Assembly: GCA_026260175.1 (NCBI GenBank)
Contig: JAKCWW010000062.1
Location: 1-63,586, forward strand
From: Reticulitermes lucifugus
Taxonomy: Eukaryota > Arthropoda > Insecta > Blattodea > Rhinotermitidae
Length of the DNA stretch: 63,586 bases
Direction of reading: 5' to 3'
Shown: positions 23,305 to 34,411 of the stretch, piece by piece
Layout: each line of letters starts with the position of its first letter
How positions within the stretch are numbered: position 1 is the first letter of the stretch
The notes under the pieces: model-generated
What the model saw: only the letters and a program-made list of their open reading frames with translations
Databases searched by the model: none
Told to the model about the DNA's origin: nothing
Position numbers and translations under genes: made by a program

Positions 23305-23375
23305 GATCGAAAGCAAAACCTCGTAAATACTGGGCTAATTCTTTAACTATTAGGTCACAGGGGTAATGCCAGGTT
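23305..23375 (-). mobile_element. Possible tRNA-like SINE head (minus strand)
   Basis: Minus strand reads TGACCTAATAGTTAAAGAAT (box-A-like), then GCTTTCGATCCCAATT (box-B-like, TTCGATCC) at normal tRNA spacing. The body is not assignable, so this is probably an old SINE-C-type head. Confidence 0.4.
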
Positions 23376-24491
23376 TTGTGAAATTACACCAACAAGACGG
23401 ATCAATTAAATTTATTCTTAGCTCTCGGTTTTGTGCAGTGGCTTTGGACCATTTCAGATAATACTCTTTATAGCTTACAATAAACCACCAAGTGGTATGA
23501 GCACAATTTTTGTGTGTGTGTGTTGAATAATGTATCTATGGAGGCACGGCGAAATTTTTGGTTTATGTCTAACAAGTTTCACACTGAGAAGTTCTATATT
23601 AGTGGGCACTACAAAGAATGTAACTTATTACACATATCGCACAAGTAAACGTGTTTTTGTGCCCATCAGTGTCATTAACAAATTAAATTCGCATCCACTC
23701 TTCATTACCAAGTTTACAGGAGCTCGCAACGTGTCCATATCCTTGTCCAAGTGAGTCCAAACCCCACCGTCCTTCCCTCTCACCCTACGGCTTTAAGATC
23801 CATTTTAGTATTATCATCCAAGCTATCCAAACTTTAAAAAGTGATTTTTCACGCCTGGCTTACCGACCTAAACAATCTGAGCGGTGGTGCTGAAGAACGT
23901 CGCACTCGCTTTATTCGCTGCATAAAAAACTTGTAATTAAATACAGGTTGCCTGATCGTGATTTATTTTGTTTTGCGGTTTTATGTGTTTCTGATTGTGT
24001 TTCCACTAAAGACGAAAGATCACGATTTGGCCTGTCTTCTTTCTGCGGTTTCTCTCTTGTTCCTCTTTTTTATGTCTTGCTGTGCTAAATTACATGTTCA
24101 TGTTGTACAAATCTGAATGCACGAGGGAAGAGAGTGACTTTGCATGTGTATGTGTGTGTTTAAAGGGGTTACTTGGTACAAGGGTGGTATAAGTAGACTA
24201 TCCACCAATTCCAAGTCCCTTACACATATGTGTATCATCGGATGTCCCTGTACCAGGTGCAGGCAATTGTCTTTACTCGTGGGCAGATTGCAAAGTGACC
24301 GTAGGTCCAAGGTCGTCATGGCATGAATTCTGCAGTCGATCCGTACTGACTAAATATGCTTTATTATTTAGCACACTAAAATATTTTTGCATGAACAAAA
24401 CCTTACTGAGAGGCTTATTAAATCAAAACTGTATTTAAATTCTGATTTGTGACATTCATTTATGAATAAATGCATTACGCAATCTGGAGAA
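23376..24491. other. No gene recognised
   Basis: Includes a short TG array near 23511-23522. Overlapping frames on both strands at 24098-24326 lack a domain. Confidence 0.5.
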
Positions 24492-24680
24492 GACGAGCTA
24501 GCTTAGTCAATATAACGACTAGGCTAGGAGCTAGAAGTTTGGGCTTTGATCCCAGGCAGGATCTGAAACTTTTCTTTTTTCTACAGCTATCAGACTGGAT
24601 GTGAGGCTCGTCCATCCTCTTATAGCCAGCTAGTGGTGAGTTTATAAATGCAATAAGCTATACTTCTACCCCCCCCCCCA
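24492..24680 (+). mobile_element. SINE-C-like copy ending in poly-C
   Basis: tRNA-like head (GAGCTAGCTTAGTCAATATA, with box-B-like GGGCTTTGATCCCAGG at about 24541-24556). A body follows with GGATGTGAGGCTCGTCCATC and CTAGTGGTGAG, then AGCTATACTTCTACC and a run of eleven C (24669-24679). The block order fits SINE-C, but the middle CCCGGGTTAAAGCGG block is lost. Confidence 0.5.
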
Positions 24681-25289
24681 TACTATAATCTTACGAGGTG
24701 TTTACTTCGAAAACGGAGAGAAAAGGATTTGTTCTTTGGAAGGGGGTGGGAGAGGCATAGGGTATGAAACTAACAGCTCACTTCCATCTAGTGGCCAGGA
24801 TATGAAAGATGAGGCAATAACTCCATTTCCCAGTACGTTTTGTGAGGTAAACAGGAACAAATTTGCCTTTGTAGAAGAGTAGATGAAAAAGCATATAATA
24901 GGAACTGATGTTTCTTATGGGTCTAAATTCATTAAAAAAACTGTTTGAAGTCGTCTGCATGATTGCCTGTAGCAGTGGCTTGTAAGTAAGGCCTCTTCTA
25001 AGCAAAACCTCTTTGGGATTGTAGTCATAGACGCCTTCTTAAGTTTGAAAGCTTTTCAATAGTCCCACGTAGCTTCTGCTCTTAAGAACTTTTGTAGCTA
25101 AGCAGAAGTGCTATAAATTTGAGAGAATTACATAAGTTTTTTTTACCTTTTCTAATCTTCGTTTACTAAAACAGACAGATGTATTTGGAATAAAGTAAAC
25201 ACGGATTAACAAGATGTACCTTTGTGTTAGCGGCACGGTGAATTGTAATTCGTACATTTAAACCTTGTACAAAGCCAGTGAAATGTAAA
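24681..25289. other. No gene recognised
   Basis: No family match. The 75-codon minus-strand frame at 24778-25005 shows no domain. Confidence 0.5.
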
Positions 25290-25505
25290 ATGAATGAGTG
25301 GAAAATAGAGAACAGAAGAAAGGAAGAAAATCAGCTTGAAAACAAAGGGGGCTATAGAAGGAAGAAAGAGGTGAGGCAAAATACAGAAGAAAGGAAGAAA
25401 TATGGAAAAGGCAAATATGAGAGGAATGAAAAATGGTAAAATACACAAAATAAAAGAAGGAATGAACGGAATAAAAGAAGACAAATGGAATTGAAGGAAA
25501 CAATT
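25290..25505 (+). repeat. Purine-rich tract
   Basis: About 215 bp of mostly A/G on the plus strand with repeated CAGAAGAAAGGAAGAAA (twice, 25313 and 25384 regions). The strand asymmetry is strong. It causes the phenylalanine/serine-rich minus-strand frames here. Confidence 0.75.
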
Positions 25506-25525
25506 AGAACAGGTAGTCAGTACAG

Positions 25526-25550
25526 TTATATATATATATATATATGTATG
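25526..25550. repeat. (TA)n microsatellite
   Basis: TA array of about 20 bases followed by TGTATGTA. Confidence 0.9.
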
Positions 25551-25554
25551 TAAT

Positions 25555-25778
25555 TTTTTGCCACAGTGAAGTATTAATTCACGTTGCAATAGAACAGCGT
25601 CTCTGCAGATAGGCCGCTTTAGTTCTAGAACGCGTCGTCCATTAGCAGCTGAATCCAATTCCCCTACCGACGTCTGTCTCACAGCTTTATTAAAAGGCGG
25701 AAAAACAGAGCAAAGAGCGCGTCGGTCCTCCGACCACAAATTGGGCCACACAGTTCTCCTTCCTTTGGTGCATTCCAC
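25555..25778 (-). other. Open frame of unknown origin, possible repeat-derived
   Basis: The first about 75 codons of a 183-codon minus-strand frame (start at 25778) have balanced composition and include a CSVFPPFNKAVRQTSVGELD stretch. The rest of the frame runs into TA and purine repeats and is not credible. The GC content is higher than the surroundings. It reads like a fragment of a dispersed repeat more than a host exon. There are no recognised domains and no second copy inside the window. Confidence 0.25.
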
Positions 25779-26344
25779 ATCAGGAAAAAGTTGTCACCTC
25801 TAGTAGGATACCCGTTCCTTCCTTGCTTATTTCACTACCCGCAATGAACTACTTATCTTATTTAGTCATTTTTTTACAGTTCATATTAATAATGGTATAT
25901 ATATATATTGTTCTAATTATTACTGGGCAAAGCTTTTGTGAATAGTATAGGCCTACAGATCTGCTGTTAACTGACTTCAACACAACACATCACGCTTTAT
26001 TATAGAAGAAGAGAAGAGTTTGTCCAATTTTTGTATTGAATTAACAGGAAGGGACAGATGGATAATAGACAGTGGTAAATAGAGTTATGTTTAAAATATG
26101 ATGCCTTTAGTGGTTAAATCAGTATAAAATATTTCATAGATTAAACTTCCGTGCATATAATAATAAAAATTGGTCTAATAATTAGGGAATTATTTGTAAG
26201 ATTTTATAAAATATATTTTTTTATTTTCAATTTACACCACATTAAAAATTGAATAAACACTCACAGGCAGGTGGGAAAAAGAAATCTTCTATCACGGAAG
26301 TTAATATTCCACATTCCAATAAGGATGTGTTAAAAATTTTACAC
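25779..26344. other. No gene recognised
   Basis: AT-rich sequence with TAGGCCTA at 25948-25955 and a short TA run near 25896-25908. Confidence 0.5.
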
Positions 26345-26440
26345 GTGACCTCGCACGTGCACAATGTAATGTCTGAGGTTTCCATGTAGAGCAGGGAATT
26401 TCTTGACGAGAAAAAAGTATTAGCTTCTGAAGAAGGTTTT
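26345..26440 (+). mobile_element. Family D repeat copy (plus strand, diverged)
   Basis: GTAATGTCTGAGGTTTCCAT, then GCAGGGAATTTCTTGACGAG and TATTAGCTTCTGAA line up with the 3' half of 27060-27265. Confidence 0.55.
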
Positions 26441-27059
26441 CCTTTTCATGGAACTGGTTAAAGTATGCCTATGTTTGGCTATGTAAGTGCATGGCATGGC
26501 TCCCATGGTAAATTTCAAGAGAAATGGCAGATTTTCTTAAAAGTATTTATAAATATTGACATACTAGAAATACCTAGCAATTAGTTTTCACTTCTCTACT
26601 ATACAAAATGCATATTGGAAGATTATACAGATCTCTGTGGTAGAGGATAAACTATATTTAAATGGTAATACATTTTCGAAAAAATAAATTTTATTAAGAC
26701 TATATCATTCTTTAGGCGGGATGTAAAACAGCACTATGGAGGTGCTAGTTTTATATTTCAGTTTCTATTGTTAGATGCGAAATTTATTAATATTGCTCAA
26801 CAGTTAGAAATATAATGACGGTAGGAAACTTTCAGATCCCACGAATTTAGCTTCATCGGATTTTGTACCAGTGAGAATTACACATATAGAAAAATCAGCA
26901 AATTATGTAACTTAATTGTCTTAGGTTACTGCTAAAATAATCAAAGGGAGGAAAGCATTAGAGGCCTTAGGTGTCTATACTTTTTCTTCCAAAATTTTTT
27001 AAACTCTTTCTCTTAAAAATTTCTTCTAAATTTAAAGACATTTTTAGTATATGTACTTG
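26441..27059. other. No gene recognised
   Basis: AT-rich sequence; no feature seen. Confidence 0.5.
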
Positions 27060-27265
27060 GAAGACCTAGGCCCAAAAGGGAGGATACTATTGAAAAGGAT
27101 CTTCCTAAGTGGGATGGGGAGGCATGGACAGGATTGATCTGGCTCTCGCGATAGGGACAGATGGCGAGCGTTAATGCGATAATGAAATTTCAGTTTCCAT
27201 AAAATGTGGGGAATTTCTTGACAAGCGCAGGAACTTTTAGCTTTTCAGGAATGAATGCTCTAAGG
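27060..27265 (+). mobile_element. Family D repeat, most complete copy
   Basis: About 205 bp: CCTAGGCCCAAAAGGGAGGA at the left, GTGGGATGGGGAGGCATGGA, GATAGGGACAGATGGCGAGC, TAATGCGATAATGAAATTTC, AGTTTCCATAAAATGTGGGG, AATTTCTTGACAAGCGCAGG and AACTTTTAGCTTTTCAGG. Five further copies in the window share these blocks in order (11640, 16034 minus, 22415, 26345, 34412 minus). It is non-coding, with no tRNA boxes or inverted ends seen, so the class is undetermined. Confidence 0.7.
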
Positions 27266-27344
27266 AGTTATTTAGTTTGGCACATCTAATTTCATAAATG
27301 TTTAAGTTCGAACTTTACATTGTATTTACCGTACATCTTATGAC

Positions 27345-27558
27345 AACAGAAGTTGTTTATTTCAACACCAACTTATGCACATTAACTTGTAATATTAGTA
27401 ATTTTTTTATAATATTAGTAATTTTTAGTAATTTTTGCCCCTATACGTATTTCGGCGTTCTGAGACGCCGAAATAAGTATAGTGGCAAAAATTACTAAAA
27501 ATTACTAATATTATAAGTTAATGTGCATAAGTTGGTGTTGAAATAAGCAACTTCTGTT
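27345..27558. repeat. Long near-perfect hairpin (foldback, 94-bp arms)
   Basis: The left arm 27345-27458 and right arm 27465-27558 are reverse complements around the 6-base loop TCTGAG. The right arm is 94 bp, and 91 of 94 positions pair. The only other difference is a 20-base insertion in the left arm (27389-27408) that duplicates the adjacent AATATTAGTAATTTTT. The tip of the stem is GC-rich (TTCGGCGT with ACGCCGAA); the rest is AT-rich. Flanks give no clear target duplication. It could be a foldback/MITE, a hairpin-RNA source or a template-switch inverted duplication. The 66-codon frame crossing it is incidental. Confidence 0.95.
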
Positions 27559-29333
27559 TGAGTTCGAATTCGATTTTTGTCATAGAAATGAAGCAGAGAG
27601 TTTTTTACTTATTTTAGTTGCTTTAGTCATTTGATAACACTAAGCATTAACCTTCAATCAAGAATTACGATATATGGTTTCGTTATTTTCCGACAGATGT
27701 TCTTTATCGCACTTTTATGCTCACAAGGAAAACGAAATTTGTTTCTCCCCGTGTAATGCTGCGGTGTTCATGTTTTCATTTGCTCATGCTCTTTTCACGC
27801 TTCTAAACGCAATGTCCTGCAAACAAATCCTTGTCATATTTAAAACACATTTCCTCGTTTCCCGAGAAAACGTAGAGCAGAAGGGAAGAAAGATTTCCTA
27901 TTTTCGTGCGTGGATGGCACTAGAGGGAGATGGTAGACCACAGCGGTTGCGTAGTTTATGTATAACATGCGCAGAAGGGAGAGGTAAGTGGTCAGCAGAG
28001 TGGTTTCGGAAAAAAACAAAGTCATTATTTGTTGGAATATAAGCACCATTTCTCTTAGCAGTACTGGGCGTTGGATTTAGCTTTCCTTAACGTGGGAAAA
28101 GAATTCCTTTACCAGAGAAGTGGTCAATGTGGTGTAATTTGGGAATGCGTAATTCGATAATACATAATATAATATAATATATGACCTTATAATTATATCA
28201 TGTAATTATAATTTAAAACAAGCTTTTTCCTTGGATTACTTGACCATTGATATAATGGTTCACACTAGCATGTCGATGAAATTTTTAGTTTTACTGCCCG
28301 ACAGACTGTTACTTAGTGATTATGTTGTCTAGATGTTTCACTTTACTATAAGCCTATAATCAACCCTGGAATTTTATTGCCAGAAATTTATATTTATTTA
28401 GATAAGTGGTTATTAGCTGAAGAGTCAAGTCTGTGGAATATAAAGACTTGTAAATTGGTATGTTTCGTCTACTTTTCGGAAGCACTTGTCGTTTACATCT
28501 TCAGGGTAGTGTTTTGGACTACACAGAAGATAACAGCAAGTTACTACACAGCGTCATAGCCCACAAAAATTTAATAAAATTAATCGTGATGTTCTCAAGT
28601 CTCGTACTTATGTTAGTCACTTTACAAGCTACGTTTGGTGAACTTTGGCATTAAGGATGTTGAAATTTCTAGTTATCTTAGCAGGCATATAGGCCTATTT
28701 AGAGAGTCGCGTGTATTGCACAAAGTTTCATTGTCTTTTCCATCTTCAGGTTCGTGTCCTCGTGTGTTTTTGCTGTTAGAATAACACAGACACAAAGCAG
28801 CACTGACATGTTAACAGACCACACATAACCAATTTCTGAGAGAGATTGGAATCTGTTACCTTGGAAACAAATGCTACATGTTAGAATGTTCTCTAACTTC
28901 TCAATTCAATTCCATTTATAACAAGTATATCTATTTTACCTTTAAACTGACGTGCCTCTTCTTTCTTTTCATTACATCTCACGCAGGTTGTGTTTTTTCA
29001 GATCACATTTCTGCGATAAACACTTTGAGAAGGGAAACTAGTAAAACGTTAGCCACTGTATCTTTGTATAAGCTTCATGAATAACTGTGAAAGTTGTCAT
29101 GTGGGTGTCGTTGATAGGAACTTGTACCTCTGTTATGAGATTCGTGTGTATACATTTTTTATACAGACAGAATGAGCATAAATACCGTAAAAGAAAAGCA
29201 TAGCTTGTTGAAATCGTGTAGGACTTCAGACGTTAGCCCAAAAATCAATGCATATTTTGTATATTTAGTAGAACAGGACAGAATTTTAACATACTAATTC
29301 GCCTATTATTACATTTATGCTATTTTGTTGTTG
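27559..29333. other. No gene recognised
   Basis: The 122-codon plus-strand frame at 27674-28042 has mixed composition but no domain and no other coding support. TAGGCCTA lies at 28690-28697. AT-rich imperfect palindromes lie near 28190-28215. Confidence 0.45.
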
Positions 29334-29353
29334 TTATTATTATTATTATTATA
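29334..29353 (+). repeat. (ATT)n microsatellite
   Basis: Short ATT array directly upstream of the family E tail at 29359. Confidence 0.9.
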
Positions 29354-29358
29354 TAAGA

Positions 29359-29416
29359 GACACTTGTGCTCTTAAGCCTGTACGTTAATAAATACCCATT
29401 GAATTGAATTGAATTA
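29359..29416 (+). mobile_element. Non-LTR retrotransposon 3' tail (family E, truncated)
   Basis: GACACTTGTGCTCTTAAGCC, GTACGTTAATAAATACCCAT and then TTGAA repeats: the last about 58 bp of the family E tail. Severe 5' truncation is typical of target-primed reverse transcription. ATTATTATT flanks both sides, suggesting insertion into an ATT microsatellite. Confidence 0.65.
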
Positions 29417-30229
29417 TTATTACTGTTCTAGCTTGTGATATCTTTAGACTACACCCGATAATGAAACTCCGAAATCAGAGCAGAAAGGCGAACGCTATGG
29501 CAGTGTATTTTTGCCAGTTTTGGAAATGAGTAGCCTCGTTCGGGAACAACGATTCATTGGCCTTTATTGATCATTCACTTAGCCTCTTGACCAGAGCTGC
29601 ACGAAGGGGTCCTTATATTTAGGAATATCTGACTGATGTCTTTGATTTCAAAATTCGCAACCTTTATATTAAATTTATGTATATAATTAACCCTTCAAAC
29701 CGCAGTGTTGTCTATATGTACCATCTGTTTAATATTTGAAAAAGTTTCTACCAGTTGCCCGTACAGTATATCTTTACATTTTCGATTCTCAGAATATATG
29801 GTTACTCTCCGGAAGAGCATTAACCGACTGTTTGTTGTAATGGAGACGGGTTTCTATGCTTAGTGATTGAAGTTTTGGATATAATTTTGATAAGTTGCAG
29901 TCTTCAATGAGTTATAGAAAATACAAAGTTACACTTATTATGGCCAATTAAAATGACGTGATATATTAATTGAAAGTTAATTAGTACACGAAAGCAACTG
30001 TAGATTCACTTCAAATTTCAGTGTGCATATTGACTGACTAGTGCCAGAAGTAATTTATATTGATGACGTATTTTGAGTTTTGGCTGAGTGAATATATCCA
30101 ATAATGTCTCATCTTAATTGGTAAATTTCACTTTCAGTTTGTAATATGCATAAGGTCCACTTGACAAAATGAACAACCTATCACATTTCCAAATGCGTGC
30201 TGCTATTTTATTCTTACTGGATGAAGGTG
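29417..30229. other. No gene recognised
   Basis: AT-rich sequence without matches. Confidence 0.5.
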
Positions 30230-30255
30230 TTATTATTATTATTATTATTATTATT
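30230..30255 (+). repeat. (ATT)n microsatellite
   Basis: Uninterrupted ATT array of about 26 bases. Confidence 0.92.
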
Positions 30256-30898
30256 CCCTGTTTTTAAAAATAACAGTAGTCGTTTATTCTGTACATCTTA
30301 CAGGAACATTTTAAATATTTACAAGTAGGAAGTACTTGTGAAATTTTCACAAAAGAAAAATTATCCCCTGTTTCTAATGTTTTGTCTCCTGAAAGTCTTA
30401 TTTTATTTGAAAGTGGCTGCACCGGATCAAACATTAAAAGGAGGAGAAGATTAATTTTTATTACAAATGATTAAAATTCACTGACAAATTTCAAGTCCAT
30501 GTTCTGGTTCAAAGTGATTCATAACATTTAGTAGCCATGTTAAGTACGCTTGCACTGTACATTACGCAGAAGGAACGTCGGTTTTACGGACACCAGTCTC
30601 AGGCGAGCTCTATCTTAGAGAATTTCTAAGGGATTATGTGAAAGCCTGTAACATTTTCCAGGCATTTTCATCATCAATTGACTTGCTAAATCTTCCAGAA
30701 CTTCTCTTAAGTCAGTCTTGCGCGCTTATACCTACATACAATATCACGCACAGTTGAAATTGTTAAACGTGTTGGTGGTTTAGTTTACATTAATTTCTCC
30801 AAAATATTTGTAGATATTTCAAAATATTAGTTTACCAGTAGTATGTAAGTATTAATTTACGGCACTCAGACATAAAAAAGTCATGGTATCTAGCTGTT
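30256..30898. other. No gene recognised
   Basis: AT-rich sequence; no feature seen. Confidence 0.5.
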
Positions 30899-30960
30899 TT
30901 ATTATTATTATTATTATTATTAATTAATAAACCAGAATTGAATTTAATTGAATTATTATT
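30899..30960 (+). repeat. (ATT)n array with possible family E stub
   Basis: ATT array (30899-30922), then AATTAATAAACCAGAATTGA, ATTTAATTGAATT and ATT again. The middle resembles the last 30 bp of family E, again flanked by ATT. It is too short to be sure. Confidence 0.45.
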
Positions 30961-32446
30961 ATTGTCATCTTATCTCGAACATAAAAGTTTTTTGGTAAAA
31001 CTTAAGGAAAGAGAGAACTTAAGATAAATGTGCGAAAATGCAGGTACCATATTTAAATGGATCTTGAAAAAAGAGAATTTGAATTTGTCAACTGGATTCA
31101 AATGGCTGAAGATCAACCAGAGTGTCTGGTTTCTACGAACAAGAGATAACTATTCTAATTCCATTATATCAGAAATCTATTAACCAGATATTTAAACATC
31201 AACATTTGAAGGAAAACATTGTAGCATGAACTTGGTAAACTTCATTCTTTATCATTTCGGTTGAAGGAAGAGAAGCATTTAAAAACGTCCCGCCATCTAA
31301 TCTTGTTGTCTGGCAGATTTTCTGAGTTCTATTAAGGAATTTTAATCGAATAATTTCTCATCGCGATCCTCTTGTGCCACTTTTGGTTGCAATAACTGAA
31401 GTGGACATACATATCGATGTCGGGCTGTTTCACGGGCAGTCGAAGTGAACGGGGCTGCACGTATGGAGATAAGAAGGTAGCAAACACTGTGCACTGTGTA
31501 ATCCTCATTCGACCTGACCTGTCTCCCTAATAACCACAAGCAGCAGCAAGATTTATAAAACCACGTACCAAGTTATGAAATTGGGAACAACTTTGCATAT
31601 CTGATTGCAGTTAACTCTTAAATTTTTGAAGCTTCCAAACTCAGTGTAGATAATATTCGTGCAGTAGGTTCTACACCCTCCTTGGAAGGGAAATTCAAGA
31701 TAACTACCAAAGAGTGTTATTGCAGATATTAGTATTGTCTTTTTTGCTTCAAAGGCCTTAGGCTTGTCCTATGCTGTTGGTGAATTACATGATTTTTGAT
31801 ATGCTTTTATTCACTCCAGAAATATTTTTTCCCATTCGTTGCAAAAAATGCTTAAAATTATGATGGAAAGATGAAATTATATCCATCTCTCTGCCTGCCC
31901 TTATGTGTTATCTTCGAAAAGTGTTGAACTAGTTTCTATTAAATTTGGTAATTGAAGATTCCACTAAAATAATACAATACAGATGATTTATTTCTAGGCT
32001 TCAAATTTCGTGTGTATGCATAATTACTCCCAAAACCACTCGAGGGTTTTGATTAGATTAATTAATAAAGTGTTAATTATAGTCAGTGTGGACTATCTTT
32101 AAGTAAAATTCAAATACATCCTTCATTTCTCAGAGAGATCTCTAAAAATCTAAAAGATGTAATAAAATCCAAGCCTCATTAAAAATCTTAGTAGGTCTTT
32201 ATTTAATTGAAAGATATTGATGGAGTTACACATATCACAGGTTCTTACAAAACATATTTATGACATCAATGAAGACGTCTGTATGTGTGCTCTTGTTTAG
32301 TCTTTTTCGCACATGAAAGTTGGCCTAATGACTTTACGCATTTCTTGTGTTGTTAATAATACTGTCAACAATAAATTTGTAGCCTATGTGGATACAGAAA
32401 TCAAGGTTGCATTCTTCAGAAATCTCCACAAATTAAAGGTTCACTG
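30961..32446. other. No gene recognised
   Basis: No family match. The minus-strand frame at 31342-31539 (65 codons) has no recognisable domain. Confidence 0.5.
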
Positions 32447-32518
32447 CACACGCACACACACACGCACACGCACGCACGCACGCGCACACACGCACGCACA
32501 TATATGTATATATATGTA
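32447..32518 (+). repeat. CA/CG-variant microsatellite with TA end
   Basis: Alternating purine-pyrimidine array of CACA and CGCA units ending in ATATATGTATATATATGTAC. Such sequence can adopt Z-DNA. Confidence 0.92.
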
Positions 32519-32733
32519 CCTTGCCTTACTGTGATGTTAATCCATTAAACTAAGAGACTTAGTCCCTTATGAAGGCAAGACATTCTTAATATTCTACTCT
32601 TGCTACTTTACCCTGTTCTGTCTCTTGTCTAAAACACTTGCTCTCGTCATTTCTCTTGTCCGTGTACAAGTTCTCTTTGAGGGCGCCGTGGCCTCTTTTG
32701 CTGATGGAAGGAACAAAATTAAATCTGAAAGCC

Positions 32734-32772
32734 TGTGTGTGTGTGTGTGTGTCTGTGTGTGTGTGTGTGTGT
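32734..32772 (+). repeat. (TG)n microsatellite
   Basis: TG array of 39 bases with one C interruption. With the CA array 220 bp upstream it forms a pair of inverted complementary arrays. Confidence 0.93.
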
Positions 32773-33599
32773 ATTCCTTTAACGTTTTACATGGACGACG
32801 CGGTGCCAGAAGGTTGCATGTGCTGTCTTGTTTTAAAAGCGGTACATGTCTCAATATTGACATTGAATTACTGAGTGAAAACACAAGTCGTAATACGTCA
32901 GTTTTCTAGGAGGTAGCTGGAAATGAACTGTAAATGGAACACCGTCTTTTGACCTAAGCTGATTACGTCTCTGAAATTCTCTAAAGTAGGATCTTGTTTT
33001 TGAATTCTATTTTGAGACTTCTATAGACTGTTCCTATTACCTGATATCCCCCTTCCCCTGTGCAGGTGGAGAACATTAAGATAGGCTAATCAATTATTCA
33101 TGGGATTCCTACCAAAAGTCTAAGGAATTCTTTATTTTAAATTTCATTTTTAATCTGAGAAGACTACATGGCCTAATCCGCAAACTTTGCAGAATAGAAG
33201 GCTGTACTTCCTATATTCTGAGGTGTATTTAATACATGTGTCATTTTCGAAGAGAAAATAAAAAGAAATTAAATTTCTTATAGTTGGCCTCAGAGAGGAA
33301 ATTTTTATGCTGATGCAACACATATCTCATCTTCAATATTAATTAAAATGTTATTTAATAATTATTATGTGATATAACGAAATTAGAGGGAATAATACAG
33401 AGTGGTGTAAAAGCCACTTTACTCTAGAAGCACAATGTTATTTGACATTTACCACACGAACTTCGTAACGACAACTCAAAAGTGAGAAGATTTAACAGCA
33501 TTTCCAAATATTGCCAATCTCATAAGAAGAAATTATCTTCACAGAAGCATTGACAAAAAAAGACAATATGGTATGCACGGCCATTCACTTTTTAAACAT
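32773..33599. other. No gene recognised
   Basis: AT-rich sequence without matches. Confidence 0.5.
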
Positions 33600-33850
33600 C
33601 TAGCGTCAAGCGACTTGTGCATCACTCTGTATATTACCAAACCAACTGGCTCAAACAATAGCATTTCTAAGACGTATTCATAAATTGCAGCTTTCGAAAC
33701 CCGACCTGAACCCTTACCATTTGGATGTTTTCTGTGCTTTTTCTCAGTATCACAAGACGAGTGTCTGTATATTGTATCAAATTTGGCCACCAACATTTCG
33801 TTCCATATGTTTCCAATTCCTTTCTTACGAGCCATCCCACCGTTCGAAGC
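33600..33850 (-). mobile_element. Probable decayed dispersed repeat with a relic frame
   Basis: A 108-codon minus-strand frame covers this block. Its middle (WNEMLVAKFDTIYRHSSCDT, then EKKHRKHPNGKG) resembles, from memory, translated fragments of a repeat common in cockroach and termite sequences, in which a WKEAVVAKF-like stretch is followed by an RHLPGGTEEN-like stretch. There is no second copy in the window to test this. A host gene is unlikely because the frame has no domain and ends in hydrophobic noise. Confidence 0.3.
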
Positions 33851-34411
33851 TATGTAATCTGGCATGTTGATAGCGTCATATAATATGCCAAGTTATGTGG
33901 ATAACGTAATATCATCATTGATTTTTAGGTAGACAAATAATCATGTGTAGTGTCAATCACAACTATATTTCAGGCTATATTTTTATTCTCCAAATCGTAC
34001 TATATATTTTGGTTTTCTCATAAAACTGTCATCAGGCATAGATATAAAAATTTAAGAAAAACTAGCACTTTATACGAGTATTCAAAATATTTCTAGTTAA
34101 AAAGTTGGATTAAGTTTTCAGCTTTAGAGGTATTCATGTAAGTATGGTTTATATTCGTTTTGATGGTAAATCGGCCGTAGCGTCAATCCAATTATTCACT
34201 TCTGTCAAATGCCGAGATTATTCTAATTGAAGCATTATAATGGACAGACAAAACAAAGAAAGACAAATCCGATTTTGGACAGCCTTTTTCACGGCAAATA
34301 TTTTATTTCGGAACGCCAGTGAAATGAAGTAGGGGGTGCCAGCCACTCATTCATAATGCTTTTTCTCGAAGACAGATGCACTTTTTTTCATAACTAACTA
34401 TATAGGGCAGG
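33851..34411. other. No gene recognised
   Basis: AT-rich sequence; no feature seen. Confidence 0.5.

Noticed and set aside
25227..25778. 183-codon minus-strand frame as a whole gene
   Set aside because: The C-terminal half is translated purine tract and TA repeat. Only the N-terminal 75 codons deserve a look, and these are listed separately as uncertain.
27345..27558. Canonical pre-miRNA
   Set aside because: The stem is about 94 bp and almost fully paired, longer and more perfect than a typical insect pre-miRNA. An hpRNA or foldback is a better fit.
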